Shown here: positions 34,850 to 47,808 of the stretch, piece after piece
Position numbering within the stretch: the stretch's first letter is position 1
Layout of the letters: the number at the start of each line of letters is the position of its first letter
NCBI RefSeq assembly: GCF_001659605.2
Contig: NC_035178.2
Span: 3,811,734 to 3,875,733 of the forward strand
Length of the DNA stretch: 64,000 nucleotides
Origin: Manihot esculenta
Taxonomy: Eukaryota > Streptophyta > Magnoliopsida > Malpighiales > Euphorbiaceae
Reading direction: 5' to 3'
Made by a program: the position numbers and the translations under genes
The notes under the pieces: generated by a model
Databases searched by the model: none
What the model was told of the DNA's origin: nothing
Seen by the model: only the letters and a program-made list of their open reading frames with translations

Positions 34850-36863
34850 ATGTTCAGACCGGTGTTGCCGCTAGCTCCCGTCCGTCCTTCGCGATGGAAA
34901 GAATCCTGGGGGCGCTTACTTGGCCCCTTGACCCTCTGGATATGTGGCATGTAACTCTTACCTTCTTCTTTTGCAAATTCTGTTTTCTTGATTCTTCAAT
35001 CTGAAGTGAGCATTTCCACTTCTTGGTCTGATTTTGCAGTTTCAGTGACTTTGAGATATGGGTATTATGCTGATCGACAAATGTTGCTTGGACCTAGCTC
35101 GTCACGGTTGATGAAGGCAAGTTCTGTGTTTGTCGAGCAGGTTGAAGTGAGAGACGATGATAAGAAAGGGGTTATTCTATACGGATTCTATGAGAAGCCA
35201 GAGCTGATTGTCGAAACCAATTGGAGCCTATCTGATTATATGATTGTTGCACCTTACAGTCGAAAGGTGAAATAAAAAACATCGAATTTCAGTTTTTTAA
35301 TTTTGTTTGTATGATACGTGTTTCTTTGAAATAATGGAGTGTTCTTTCTTGAAATTTGTTGGTTCCCTTCAGGGGTTTTCTGTGTGGTTGAACAAGGGTT
35401 CAAGGATCCGTATGAGATGGGAAACTCAAACTACTATTTTAAATCAACTTCAAGTGGTTTTGATTAAAGGTAAATTAGTGTTGTTGCCATTAGTCTATTT
35501 GAATTTGAATTTGAATTTTCACTTCGAATAACAAATAGCTATACATTTGTTTCTGCAGGAGAGCGCAAGTATGAAACTCTGCTACCTACATTGACGACTT
35601 CCCCTGACGCCCTTAACCTCAGTAAACCCTTAAATGGTAGCTTTTTCTCCCACCTTTTCGTCGTCTTCAACCTGTTTGATTTTTTCCCCAAACAAGACAG
35701 ACAGAAAGAAAAGGAAAAGATCCTTAGCAATCTCCTACTTGAAAGTAATTACTTAAAATAATATACTGTAACTGGAGGTAATGCTTAGCTTCTGTGAAGA
35801 ACAGAGATGTCTCCATGTCACAGTCCTTAATGTAATTTTCAAATTGGCGACAGTAGTCTGCATATGCAGTCACTTAGTCCATTGATTTGCTAACAGTTTG
35901 TCAATTACTCAGATATTTTATCAGAAAGACTTGCATAACTTTTCAGGGAAAGATGCCGAGTACACGATCCAGGAGGATGACAAGTACTATCTTGGTCTGG
36001 TAAACACAAACCCCAAAAGCATTATAATGAATATAGCTGTAAATGTTACAGCAAAACTTTATGATGTATCCAAAGCGAGGAACATGTGTTCGACAATAAA
36101 GGGCTCATGCCGGCTTATGCTTCCATTTCCAAAGGCTCAGTATGTTGTAGTAACCACACCTGATAATGTAAGGCCTTATCCCTTTTCACACGTGTCAATC
36201 TCCCCCAGAACAGAACATTGATCAACTAAATTGACTGCAGGGGGATCTAGGTGGATGGTACATTGAGCTGTCTTTTGTGGCTCGTGTAATAACTTACATT
36301 GCGATTTTAGGTACAGAATTATGCAGATTTTATGCTTTTAAGTAATCCTGGAAACTGCCCGTAATCATTCCCTTATATTTTTTTTTTTTCTGGCCTTCAG
36401 GATTCATAATTTTTATTATTCTCCTGGTTTTGAAATATCTTGGAACCTGTGATTCTGAGGGTAATATGGCAGATACAGAAGCAAGGCAAGTTTCTGAGAC
36501 AGAGCCTATACTGCCAGAAAAACCAGTTCCTTTCACATACGGAACCAATGAAAAAGATGAAGATGATGGATCATCTAGTACTTCTTCAGAGGATTTGTAC
36601 GACGCTAAACTGTGTGTCATCTGTTATGATGAACAAAGAAACTGCTTTTTTGTTCCTTGTGGCCATTGTGCAACGTGCTATGAATGTGCTCAAAGGTAAA
36701 CATGTGTAAGACTTGTATTGTATATATTCAGCAATATCTTACTTGGAAGGTTCAAAAGATTCTGATGAAGGATGTGTTCCACAGGATTATAGAGGGAGAA
36801 GGTAAAATATGTCCAATATGTCGGAGGCTGATTTACAAAGTAAGGAGACTGTTCACCTCGTAA
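34850..36863 (+). CDS. APD: APD-type membrane RING E3 ubiquitin ligase
   Basis: Probable endomembrane E3 ligase; Arabidopsis APD1-4 act in pollen mitosis II. Eight exons: 34850-34943 (or 34946), 35040-35266, 35373-35469, 35559-35636, 35947-36167, 36241-36310, 36401-36695, 36785-36863, about 386 residues. An N-terminal membrane segment (GPLTLWI) is followed by the conserved luminal region GYYADRQMLLGPSSSRL, VFVEQVEVRDDDKKGVILYG and GSRIRMRWE. Then come TIQEDDKYYLGLVNTNP and a C-terminal membrane segment ITYIAILGFIIFIILLVLKY. The C-terminal RING finger is C-V-I-C ... CGHCATCYEC ... CPICRRLIYKV. All zinc ligands are present. Only the first intron is irregular: phase demands either a weak GT (T|GTGGCA) or a GC donor (G|GCATGT). 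Confidence 0.88.
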
Positions 36864-38967
36864 GAGAACAATTTCATTTCTTCGACTTGAATATGTATGA
36901 CAACGTTTGAGGAAGAGAGTTTACGTTAGTGGAGACTATAAGTGCCAATTTACTTTCTGTTCAAAGTCCAGTACTGGTTGCTTTATGTGTCACATGAAAT
37001 TCTTTTTTCAATCTATGTGTTGGACAGCCAGTGTTGACTTATACAAATTGTGCTCGGTTTGATTGAGAATTTATGAATAGGAGACTGTTTTTGCTGTATA
37101 ATTCGTTAAGTATTCTGATTTTCTGAAACACTTTCATAACTAGATTCCAGTTCCACACAGCTGCACCTCTATATTATTTTGTACAGACTTCTGATTTTTT
37201 GGCAATGTATAAAAGAAAAATAATTACGCTTTTCATAATTTATTTATTAAAGAATGTTGAGTTAAGAAGGTAAAGAAAAATGTGAAAGCTTACTATTTAA
37301 ATTATGACAGAACATATCTTAAGATTCGATGAAAAGTTACAATCTTTTTTTTTTAAATTAAAAATTAAATTAAAAATTAGATTATTTTTTAATAGAATGT
37401 GATTTTAAATTAATCAAACCAATAAATTATTATTTATAAAAAAAATTGTGACAGGCTACTAAAACAAATAAGCTAGTCGTCTTTCGAGAACGATAAAGAC
37501 TGCCGCTTTAAGCAGCGGCCTATATACAACTTTTAATAAAAGCAATCAAGTTTGATGAAAATCATCAAACATAAAAACTTTGATATCAAAACATTGAGAA
37601 TATTATGAAACATTCAAAATTAATTTTCATAATTTTCTAAGTCAGAAAGTATTATAGTAATTTTTTTCATCAAACATAAAATTTTATTATAGAAAAATCA
37701 AGAACATGGTATAAAGTCCCATAAATTTTTTATATATAATTTTATAATCAAAGTAATTATTTAACATTGATTTTTCCATGAAATAGTTAAAAGAAAAAAA
37801 ATTCATGGAACATATATATAATGCAAAAAAATAATTTGTTTTGTTCAGAATTTTAAAAGCCTTTCAACAATTTTGCATATTTCATTAATTTTTTTTATTT
37901 TTAAATTCTTTTATATATATATTTTTAATTTATACAAAATTTAATTTTAAATATTGGTTTTATTAAAAAATCATGAAAAAAGTATTTTTATAAAACTTAT
38001 AATGCATCGCTACAATTAATAAATGTGATAAAATTATTGTATACAAAATAATTGCAGTGTAACTCAACATTCTTCTGTGAATAAAATTTATGTCAAATCA
38101 TATGGTAATTAATATTTTAAACGACATCGAAAATCAAAATCCCATCTTGTCCTACATGTTCCAAATTGATTTAAAAAGATTCCCGACGTATGCAATCTCT
38201 ACCACTCATTGATATTGGTAAATAAATTGAAAATTATTTTTCCACAAGCAAGCAACAAGGTTAAATTACTATGAAAGTTACATCGATTAGAATATTGCTT
38301 TGGGCAAATTCCGAAGACGTTTTCTTTTTGTCGGAAAAATTCTAAGGATATTGAAAAAACCAAATGCAACCTAACAAACACGAGAGAAATATTTTATTTA
38401 AATTCAAAAAATTTAATTGAGTTGAATTAATTTAAAATTTTAATTTAATTTTTTATTTATTTTAATTTAATTTGATTTTTAATTTTAAAATTTTTAATTA
38501 TTTTATTTCAATTCAATTTTAATAAAAAAAAATTAAATTAAATCGAATTAAATCACATTAAAATTAAATATTTTAATTAAATTTTAAAATATTAAAAATA
38601 AAATATAAAAAATAAAAAATTTATTAAAAATTTAAACCAATTAAATCAAATTAAATCAAATCCAATCAAATCAATTTAATTCGATTTTTAATCAAAATAA
38701 ATTTAATTTTATTTTATAAATACTAAAATTTTAATTTTTAATTTATTTAATTTAATTTACGTTTTGAATCCAACGGATTCATATAACAAATGCAACCTTA
38801 CAAATTAAGCAAAGTCCATATGACTCATGCAACATCTGTATGGGCAGTTTATATGTGTTCGGCTATCTATCTTCTCTCCCCAGCCTCTAACCCCAGTCCT
38901 TGTTCATTGACTGCACAGCTATAAACTTGGAAGATCCTGAGCTCGTCTGTCTTCATCGATCTTCTCC
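36864..38967. other. Intergenic DNA, AT-rich, with a low-complexity block
   Basis: Contains the APD 3' UTR at the left and the P450 promoter at the right. A block at about 38395-38775 is almost entirely A/T with repeated TTTAATTTAATT and TTGAATTC-like ends and may be a MITE remnant. No gene seen. Confidence 0.5.
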
Positions 38968-41900
38968 ATGGAAATTTCATTCTACTACTGCTTCTTGCTC
39001 TTCTTGATTCTCCGTTTCTTCTCTAAACATCTTCTCCACATCAACAAGAACCTCCCACCAAGTCCTGGTCCCTCCCTGCCCATCATCGGTCATCTCCACC
39101 TCTTCAAGAAACCCCTCCACCGAACTTTTGCGGACCTTTCCGACAAATATGGTCCAGTTCTATATCTCAAGTTTGGGTCTCGTCCTGTCATCCTCGTGTC
39201 ATCCCCTGATGCTGCAGAGGAATGCTTCACTAAGAACGACATAATTTTTGCAAACCGTCCTCGACTTCTTGCCGGAAAACACCTTGGTTATGGTTACACC
39301 ACCCTTGTCTGGGCCTCCTACGGCGATCACTGGCGCAACTTAAGGCGAATAGCTTCTCTTGAACTCTTATCATCTAATCGCCTGCAGATGTTCTATAATA
39401 TTCGTCTTGAAGAGGTCAGATCATTGGTTCGCTGGCTTTTTAGGCAATCAAAAGATGGTGAATTCGTGACTGTGGACATGAAATCAATGTTCTTTAAGCT
39501 TACACTCAATGTTATGATGAGGATGATCGCCGGAAAGCGCTATTATGGAGAAAGCTTGACAGAGTTGGATGAAGAAAGGAGGTTTAAAGAAATAGTGACA
39601 GAGACTTTTGAATTGAGTGGAGCTACGAATATTGGAGATTTCTTGCCTGTTATGAAGTGGATTGGATTAAATAAGATGGGGAAGAGGCTAGAAGATTTGC
39701 AAAGAAAGAGGGATGGATTGATGCAGGAGCTGATTGAAGAGCACAGAAGATCAAAGGGCAATTCTGCTTCTGCGAAGAAGGATAAGACCATGATTGATGT
39801 GTTGCTGGGGCTTCAAGAAAATGAACCTCAATACTATACAGATGATATAATCAGAGGCATGATGCAAGTAAGCTCTATGCACTGTCCAATAAGATAATGA
39901 TTAAATTTGAAACTTATCAAAATCAGGTTAAGTAAATTATCTCTTTATATGAAAAATATCTTATTAATAATTAATAATATAAAAATATTTTTTATTATAT
40001 ATTAAATACACATTTATATATATATATTTTTTTAAATATAAATCTTTAGGTGTGAAAATGAAAACATTTCCATTTTTTTTTTTTTTTGGACAAGGCATTT
40101 TATTCAATTAGTTTATCCTAATATTGGACTTTTTGAACATAGTTGAATAATTCAACGTGTTATTTGTATTAAATATTGAGGTTTTCAACTTTACTGACTT
40201 ATGACTTTACAAGTGAATGGTGTTAATTATTTTATTAATTGAATTACTTATATAATTACGTTATAAAATTTTAGTCTATTGAATTTTAAATTTTGATAAT
40301 ATAAACTTAATTATTATAATGAAATTTATTTGAATATTAACTTTATTATAGAATATTATTATTTAAAATAAAAATTTCAATTTATTTATTCTAAAATAAT
40401 TTATACATTGAAATTTACTAAATTTAATTTTAAGCAACTCAAGGCAGGTCTTTGTCTTTAGTTACCTATGAAACTTTTTGTTGATGTCCTACGATTTCAT
40501 AAGTTTTTAATCATCTAGTTGCATTCGAACAGCCTTAGAATCTTAATGATTTTTTAGTTTATTGGTCTTAACAATCACATTGAACTAAGTGTGAGCATTT
40601 TCTCTCGGTTGTATCAGTTGGGTACCCGCAAAAATGCAGAGTTTTAATTTTTAGCCGCCATAAATGCTAGACGATATTCGATCGTATACCTTTCTCATTA
40701 AAGACAATGAAAAAATAAATTTTTTATTTTTCATCACCGAAAATCTGTGGGTTTTGGGTGCTTCCAAATGAGCTGGAATCTATGGGTAGAACTGACAAAA
40801 GATGAAGCCCAACCAAGGAGGGAGGATGATGAGACTTTAGCCTCCCTCTTGATGATGGCTAAGTCACTCAAGAAAATGGCTAAGTAATTTAATGAAATAT
40901 AATTCTTATACTTACTTTGGTCTCGTTCGGGAGATGGGATAACTTCAGCGATCTCCTTTATGTCATCACCTCTCCGACTTTTAACTTTGCTTTTAGTTCG
41001 CCGTCTTGTTCTTTTTTAGTGTTTGGATTTTGTCATCCAGCCTAATATAATTCTGAGTTTTATCTATCAATCGTTAATACAATGTGGCTAAGTTTTTTAT
41101 TAAGGAATTTATGAATTTAACGTTGTGCATTTCTTTTTTCAATACTTCACACGCTATCTCATGATTTAACTACTCCACCTGTATTGCTGCATTAAATCAT
41201 GAGATAAAACTCCTCAAAAATTCGCCTCTCCTTGGCAAATCTTATGCAAGTTAGAGAAAGGTTTTTTTGGAGATATGCAAGTAATAAATCTGGATTTAAA
41301 TAATATAGCAAACTACGTAAAATTTTAAATTAAACCTGATCTCAGATGTTGAGATTATTTCTAATCCAAATATGTGAGTGTTGATGGAAACACTCGGCAT
41401 AACACAAAGTAGTTGACATCCTGAAACTGCATACTCATCCTAAAGATCAGCATGTGGCTTATAGGATCTACTATTCCATCATACTTGTCCAAACTAGACA
41501 GTTTGAACTTGGTTGGAAGTGTTTCCGCTAAGATTTCTTTCGAAAGAGGCAAGGCACCATCTAGGCCGAAATTCTCCTCTTATTCCTTTAAATACCTTTG
41601 CATGGCCCGTACCAGCTTCCAATTTATGTCTTTCAAAGTTTCGTCTGATTCATCTTCAGACTCGACCTTTCCTTTAGGTCACATTTTGACCGCTTCTGTC
41701 CGAGCCCTTTGGGTGTCTATAAAGGCTTCCTCCCTTCTCCTAAGAGGCATTTTTGACTCCTTCCCTCGAGCCTTGTACTCTTTGAAAGGGTAGCCTGCAA
41801 TCTTTGGATGTATTGGAGTATCTGCTTATTATTTAGATTATTGAGATCTACTTCATTGACCATTGGAAGTGTGTTTTGTCCATTGTCAGGGGTAGAAGAA

Positions 41901-43508
41901 ACAATGACACCCTCATTGATAGCAATATTTGTAGTAGCTTGTGAATTATCAGCCATTTTGAGAGAGAAAAGCGAGAGATTTCTTTCTACAAGAAAAAAAG
42001 GAGGGACCAGTCATAATCCAAATGAATAAAGAGGATTCAATGGACTTCTCGGCAACGAAACCAAATAATGCAGTCGAAAAATAGAGCTGTGTTGTGACCT
42101 GCAAGAAAGAGAACACAAAGTGGTGGGTGCTCACAGCAGCCATTTCGACACTCAAGTCAGTATATTAGAGAATAAAACGAATTTAATGAATTGTTTAGAG
42201 TTTGAGTAGTGTAAGAATAGCGTACATTTATCTCTGTGATCTTTCTCATTTTATACTGTAAGAAAATATAGATAAATATAGTATTTCCTAATAATCCAAC
42301 AATGATGTGGTTAGCTACTTAATAAGAAATATCGCTAACTAATAGGTCGGTGATCCTGCTATTACAGTCGTAATGGAGATATTCTAAATTGCGCCTGATA
42401 ATAGTAATTTTATATCGAGACTAGACCTATTTAAGGGAGAGCGAATCTTGATAATGAACTGAGTGTTAAGATATTTGAGTCTTTTTTTTCTCGGCTGGGG
42501 CTCGCGTTACTCATTTATGAGATTTTTGTCACATTTTTATCACGTGACACTATCCTTATAATGATAGCTCATGGTTTAATTTAAACGTCTCTTATATAAT
42601 ATCACTAGTATCAAATATAATTATAATTTAACCAATTGAATACAAATTATTTAGACAGATTAATAACAATAATGAGACGCATAAAGTTTAAATAAATTAA
42701 GTATAAATTAATTATATAAAGATGAAGAGTTGTATGTTTAGCTATATATAAATATATACAACTAATAATTGTTTAAAATTACACACCCCTGTCTAATCAA
42801 CATTGAAATATATATATAATTATTGTAATATTTATGCGGATTATTCATGGGTTTAATTTTTCATAAATGGACATAATTGGATAGGTTCTGTTATCAGCTG
42901 GGAGTGACACTTCTGCTGGAACAATGGAGTGGGCACTGTCACTTCTGCTAAATAATCCAGAGGCCCTGGTGAAAGCCAGGGCCGAAATTGTCAAAAACAC
43001 AGGGGAAACTAAGTTCATCGAAGAGTCGGACCTCTCCGAGCTCCTCTATCTCCAAGGCATCATTAATGAGACCCTCCGAATGCGCCCAGCTGCTCCACTG
43101 CTAGTACCTCACGAGTCATCAGAGGAGTGCACCGTAGGAGGTTTCCATGTCCCACAAGGCACAATGTTATTGGTAAACATGTTTGCTATACAAAATGATG
43201 CCAAATTCTGGGAAGAGCCCACAAAGTTTAAGCCAGAGAGGTTCCAAGCTTTAGAGGCAAAAAAGGAGAAGGGATACATTTTATTGCCATTCGGAGCTGG
43301 GAGGAGGGGATGCCCTGGAGAGGGCCTAGCCATGAGGATGGTTGGATTGGCATTGGGAACTCTACTGCAATGCTTTGAGTGGGAAAGGGTAGGTGAGGAG
43401 ATGGTGGATATGAAGGAAGGCAGTGGGCTCACTTTGCCTAAGGCTCAGCCCTTGCTTGCTAAATGTAGACCATGTCCGACGATGGTCAACCTCCTTTCTC
43501 AGTCTTAG
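38968..43508 (+). CDS. CYP81: Cytochrome P450, CYP81-like, with a 3 kb intron
   Basis: ER-anchored mono-oxygenase. Exon 1 is 38968-39867 (300 codons), exon 2 is 42885-43508; phase-0 GTAAGC/ATAG junction joins GMMQ to VLLSAGSDTSAGTMEW, giving 507 residues. Seen: N-terminal anchor (residues 3-17), hinge NLPPSPGPSLPIIGHLHL, I-helix AGSDTSA, K-helix ETLRMRP, PERF, heme loop LLPFGAGRRGCPG. It is a close relative of the P450 at 2323-4259 with the same single intron position, but its intron is seven times longer because of inserted DNA. Motifs are intact, so the gene can be functional if the long intron is spliced. Substrate unknown. CYP81 assignment rests on motif style. Confidence 0.9.
41361..41956 (-). 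pseudogene. Gypsy gag fragment inside the P450 intron
   Basis: On the minus strand a start region (MADNSQATTN, then NNKQILQYIQRLQATL) leads to a gag-domain block: PLSKEILAETLPTKFKLSSL, then YDGIVDPISHMLIF and LCRVFPSTLT. The order and spacing fit the N-terminal half of a Ty3/gypsy gag. Frameshifts and stops separate the blocks, and protease and pol are missing. It is related in type to the gag at 16142 but not closely. Confidence 0.75.
42170..42550 (-). mobile_element. Probable 5' LTR and leader of the intronic gypsy fragment
   Basis: Read on the minus strand, a segment starting near TGTCACGTGAT (about 42550) contains a TATA-like CCCTTAAATAGG (about 42434-42423) and ends near ACTGACTTGAG (about 42150-42170), just upstream of the gag leader. 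No matching 3' LTR was found on the left, so the element is truncated. Boundaries are estimates. Confidence 0.45.
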
Positions 43509-44026
43509 GTTGTGGAAAATTTTATATTTCAACAGCTGCTCATATTTGTCATTTATAATTGTATTTGATCTCTTCTTTCCATCAGAATTATCGAAACCTG
43601 ATGAGACATTGTTATTTACTTCACAAGGAACTGATTGTTTCTGCCATTTCTTTGTGAGATGTTATTCATCGAGCTGTAAGACCTTTCTTCTGTACGTAAC
43701 TTGAAGCCAACTCTGAGAATTGGCCCTGGAATTAGATGTTAATGAAGTTTCACATTTTTGTTAAGAATAAAAATTCGCATGCTTAAGATGGATCTGAATT
43801 AGTTTATTTAGAAAAGCGACGTAATTTTTTTTATGCATGCTAGAAAGTTATAATAATAAATTGCGCAATTTGAACTGAACCCGGTCCCGGTGGATCCAAG
43901 TGGCCAGAACCCAGCAGCAGGAACACAGCCATTAGCGACACCACTCGCTCATCCTCCTCCTCTAAGCAGAATATTCCGGGTTGTTTTTCCATTAAGTTTT
44001 CGAAAAAAAATGGCAACGCATTCACA
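43509..44026. other. P450 3' flank
   Basis: Should contain the P450 3' UTR and polyadenylation site. I see no separate gene; the 61-codon minus-strand ORF here has no recognisable features. Confidence 0.5.
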
Positions 44027-44640
44027 ATGTCGAGAAGAAGACTAGTCTTTTCAGAAGAGACGACTCAAAGGAAGGGTCAATACCGACATCTGCTCAATTT
44101 CCAAAACCTTCAGGGGACTGCGACGATGTTGTTGTTGAAGCGCGAGATAAAATCCCGTTCGTCGATGTGGATGGCCAAAATGCAAACTACGTTGACGATT
44201 ATGCACCACCAGTGTCGCGGAAAGAATTATGGTTGTTTACGAGACCTGAGTTTTGATTTTTTTTTTTTTTTCAAAGAGTTTTTAGATCCAGGGCAGGAAT
44301 GTAGAGGGGGTGGGCCTGCAGGCTGGAGGCGATTGCCCGATACTCGCTTCTGTGGCTTGCTGATGAGGGCCGCAATCATGGGCTTGCTGATCCAGATGCT
44401 ATCGGCCCGTGTTGGAGTAGCCACTGAACGGCACTTAGCAGACTTGTGTAGAGAGGAGTACCCGATTTGGGCTAGGTTGATTTTGTGGTTCACGGCGTTT
44501 ATTGGGGGCTGACATACAGGAGGTGATAGCGAGTGATTTGCTCTACCTATTTTGAGTAACGGAGTTTTGCTGCTCTGGGCGGGAGTTGTAATTACAACGT
44601 TGGATTGGTATGTTTTGGTGGAAAATTTTCTTTTCTTCTT
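44027..44640 (+). pseudogene. NRAMP3/4-like metal transporter pseudogene
   Basis: Remnant of a divalent-metal (Fe, Mn) transporter of the NRAMP family. Recognisable pieces, in three different frames, follow the family order: SRKELWLFTRP (about 44215-44250), FLDPG (44279), GNVEGVGLQAG, then MGLLIQMLSARVGVATERHL and ADLCREEYPIWARLILW (44379-44490), ADIQEVIAS (44513), and VLLLWAGVVITTLDW (about 44570-44610). At least three frameshifts, a poly-T expansion (44257-44272) replacing the LMSIA region, and the absence of the rest of the transporter make it non-functional. It covers only the N-terminal membrane part. No introns are visible within it, but the piece is too short to decide whether it is processed. 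Confidence 0.82.
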
Positions 44641-47600
44641 GTTTTTAGAATATTAAACTTTTGTTTTTCTAGGATTGAATTTTACATATTAGACTTTAAT
44701 GGAGACCACAAAAAAATTCATGATTTTTTTTTTTATATATTTTGCTAAAGAGAAAATGCCGTTGCATGCTCTCAAGGGGTAAAGAAGGGATTACAAAGTT
44801 AAATTGTAGTAAAAGATTTGATGAAGGATTTATAACTAGAAAGAGTGGAAGGAGTGAGCCTATGAAGAATTCCTTAAAATGGAGGATTTAAAACAAACCT
44901 AAAACTTTCATAGTCAAGTCATCCTTCATAAAAAGTTTTGTGTATGAACACATCTATATTTGGAAAAAGACTCTTGGGTATCAAAGGGAGTCAACATTCT
45001 CCCAAATGGTGTGTTAAGCCAAACTTAATGACTTTAATAGTCAAAGTCCTGTCTTCATAATTAAATTCACCCTTTGTATTGTATTAAAATTAATGGAAAA
45101 CTTTTATTATAATCAAGTTTATGTGAATTTGTGATGTGAAATGATAATGAAACTCACATAAAATTTTAACCATAAATTTAATTTAGACAAATTTTCTTAT
45201 TAATAAATAAAAATTTATAAATTTATAGTCTAAATATATAGAATTTCCGTGAATTCCTTCAACTATAAAAATTTATAGTCTAAATATAGACTAAACTACC
45301 CAATGCTCCTCTTATTTTATAAATCTGAACTTGAAACAAAAGCTGGTGCAACATTAATATTATATATACTAAAATTCTAAAATATCAAGTGAAACAAGTA
45401 TCCATTATTCAACTGAATATCAGATTTTTTTTTTTTTTTAAATGACTTCCTGCATCATGAACTTCAATAAAAATTTAATACATTAATTACGCGTTCTTAG
45501 AGAAATTTAAATCCTAAAATTAGATTTTCTTGATGTAATAAGAATAATTGGTTATGGATAAACAACTAATTAAAGCAAAACCACTTGGAGCTCATATGGG
45601 GAAATATGGTTTATGTACCTAAATAAATATAATTTTCAATGAATTGTTTTGTGCAAGTATAATAAATAAAATTAAGGATAAACATTTAAAAATGTGTTTA
45701 TATTTCTTAATCCACTAATTAGGATTTAAGTAATTAAAATATTTGCACAATATATATTTTAGCCAATTAATTTTTGCTCAATGAGAACTAAGTAATGATA
45801 TCATGAATTCATAAGTTCATCCACTAATTTAAAAATAAGTTCATCTACTAATTTAAAAATAAAAGTAAGCTATTCAATATTTGTTTTGATAAAATTCGAT
45901 CGAATTCAATTTTATTTTTAAACGAGTCAATTTAAATTTAATTTTTAGATTTATTTAATAAATGAGTTCAGTTTAAACTATACAATATCCAGTTTGGTTA
46001 TTTTTAAACTCTTCGTAATCAATTTTGTTAAACATATTGAAATTAATACATAAAAAAAATAAATTTTAAACTCTACTTGTATTTTCATAATTTAATATTA
46101 AAATTCATTATATATGTAAATAAATTGAACTATTTATTAATTATTTGAAAATAATTTTGATAAAAATACGATTTATTTGAAAATAATTTTGATAAAAATA
46201 CGATTTATTTAAATTCATTTAGAATCAAATTTAAATTTATTAATATTTTGGTTCGAATTTAAAATAAATAAAATTTGAATTTGACATGAATTTAAAATTT
46301 TTTAATAATTTAAATTTAAATTTTTTAAAATTCGCTTTCCAACTCGTTTATACTCTAAATAGATGTACCTTTAAAATTTTAAAAATGCTTGATTAACGAA
46401 AAAATATTACATGGGTTAAAGATCTATGTTATATATTAATTAAGTATAACATTAACTGATGATGTTAAAGATGACAATTTGTTTTGAATATGTTTTTGTC
46501 TTGTATTGAATTCGATTTTTTTTTTCTACTCCACTTGCTCTAGAGATTTATGTGCAACGAAAACAAAGAGACTTTCTCAATGCTTCAAATTCACATAATC
46601 TATTTTAATAGTAATTTATTATTATTTTGATTTAAAATTTACTTTATGTTATATATTAATTAAGTATATAAAATTATAAGTTTTAATACAAATAATACAA
46701 AATACATGTATGTATATATAATTGAAATTATATCTAAAACTTATATTTATATAATGTGCTTTATTTTTAATAAATAAAATTTAAATTTAAATTAAAAAAT
46801 TAAAATAAAATCGATTTACTCTATTTTTGATAGAGAATTTACAACTGCGATTCCATAGCCTTAATGAAATAGAATGGAAAGCGCAATATTTGCTCACTTT
46901 AGCATATTTTTTTTTCAAAAAATACGAAATAAGGAATGAAAAATGGCATGTTACCATTTTGAGAATGATATAGTTAATAAAATTATAATTTAAAATTTAA
47001 ATTACAGTATATCTTTTGCATAAAAATTGTTTTAAATCTTTGAAAATGAATTTATAATTTATGATTTATGAATTTGGTTTATGATTTTATTTATTAAATT
47101 TGTAAAGAAATAAGGAGTTTATATTCTTTTGGTTGAATTCTAGGGGGGGAGAGAGGGAGAAAGATAAACATTAAGAATATAAATATTTTGGGAGTTAATC
47201 TTAAATAAGAATTTATATAGCAAATTGAGTTTAACTTGGACAAAAGGAGTGAATAAAATTACAGAGAAGTCTTAAGAAAAAAGAAGTTAAGTGTTTGAAG
47301 GGATTTGTTAATATCCAATGAGATTAGATATCTTAATGTGGGTCCACCATATCAAGTGGTCCCTACAGGAGTAGACATATTAAAAAAGAACAGAACAGAA
47401 CACAATCTCTCTTCGGATTGGTCAGTCACAAGAGAACCCTCCTAGGTAACAAACACACGCCGAGTAAGCCCACTCGCCCTCTCTCTCTCTCTCATGAAAT
47501 CTTGCCAAAAATGCATGCAAAGCAAAAGAAGAACAACTTTTGATAGGCGTAGCGTTAGCAGAGTAGCAGTCTCATTCTCCATCTAAAACTCTGGGAGTTG

Positions 47601-47808
47601 ATTTCTTTTGATATAAATACAATGGCCCAATCAAATCCCCACACGATCTTCTCCCCATTAAAAATCCCGATATTCTCTCTGTAACTCATCCCACCATTAA
47701 AACCCTTCACAATTCACAAAAACCCTTCATACTTCTTCTTCTTCTTCTTCTCCTCCTCTCATCTCTCTCTGTCGCCATCATCAATCCCTCATTCTCCCTC
47801 TTTCTAAC
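44641..47808. other. AT-rich intergenic DNA and Pumilio promoter
   Basis: About 3 kb without a gene. It has a 22-bp near-tandem repeat at 45819-45862, a 33-bp tandem duplication at about 46141-46206, and near the Pumilio gene CT and CTT runs (47478-47494; 47733-47752) typical of plant core promoters and 5' leaders. Confidence 0.6.
46141..46206. repeat. 33-bp tandem duplication
   Basis: The unit TTATTTGAAAATAATTTTGA followed by TAAAAATACGATT occurs twice head to tail with no visible mismatch, so it is recent. Confidence 0.85.

Larger units (their letters stand above)
39868..42884 (+). other. Enlarged intron of the second CYP81-like gene
   Basis: A 3,017-bp intron between canonical GTAAGC and ATAG sites. 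It holds AT-rich filler, a poly-T run followed by GGACAAGGCATTTTA (about 40074-40100, possibly a short retroposon tail) and a gypsy gag/LTR fragment in antisense. Confidence 0.8.
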
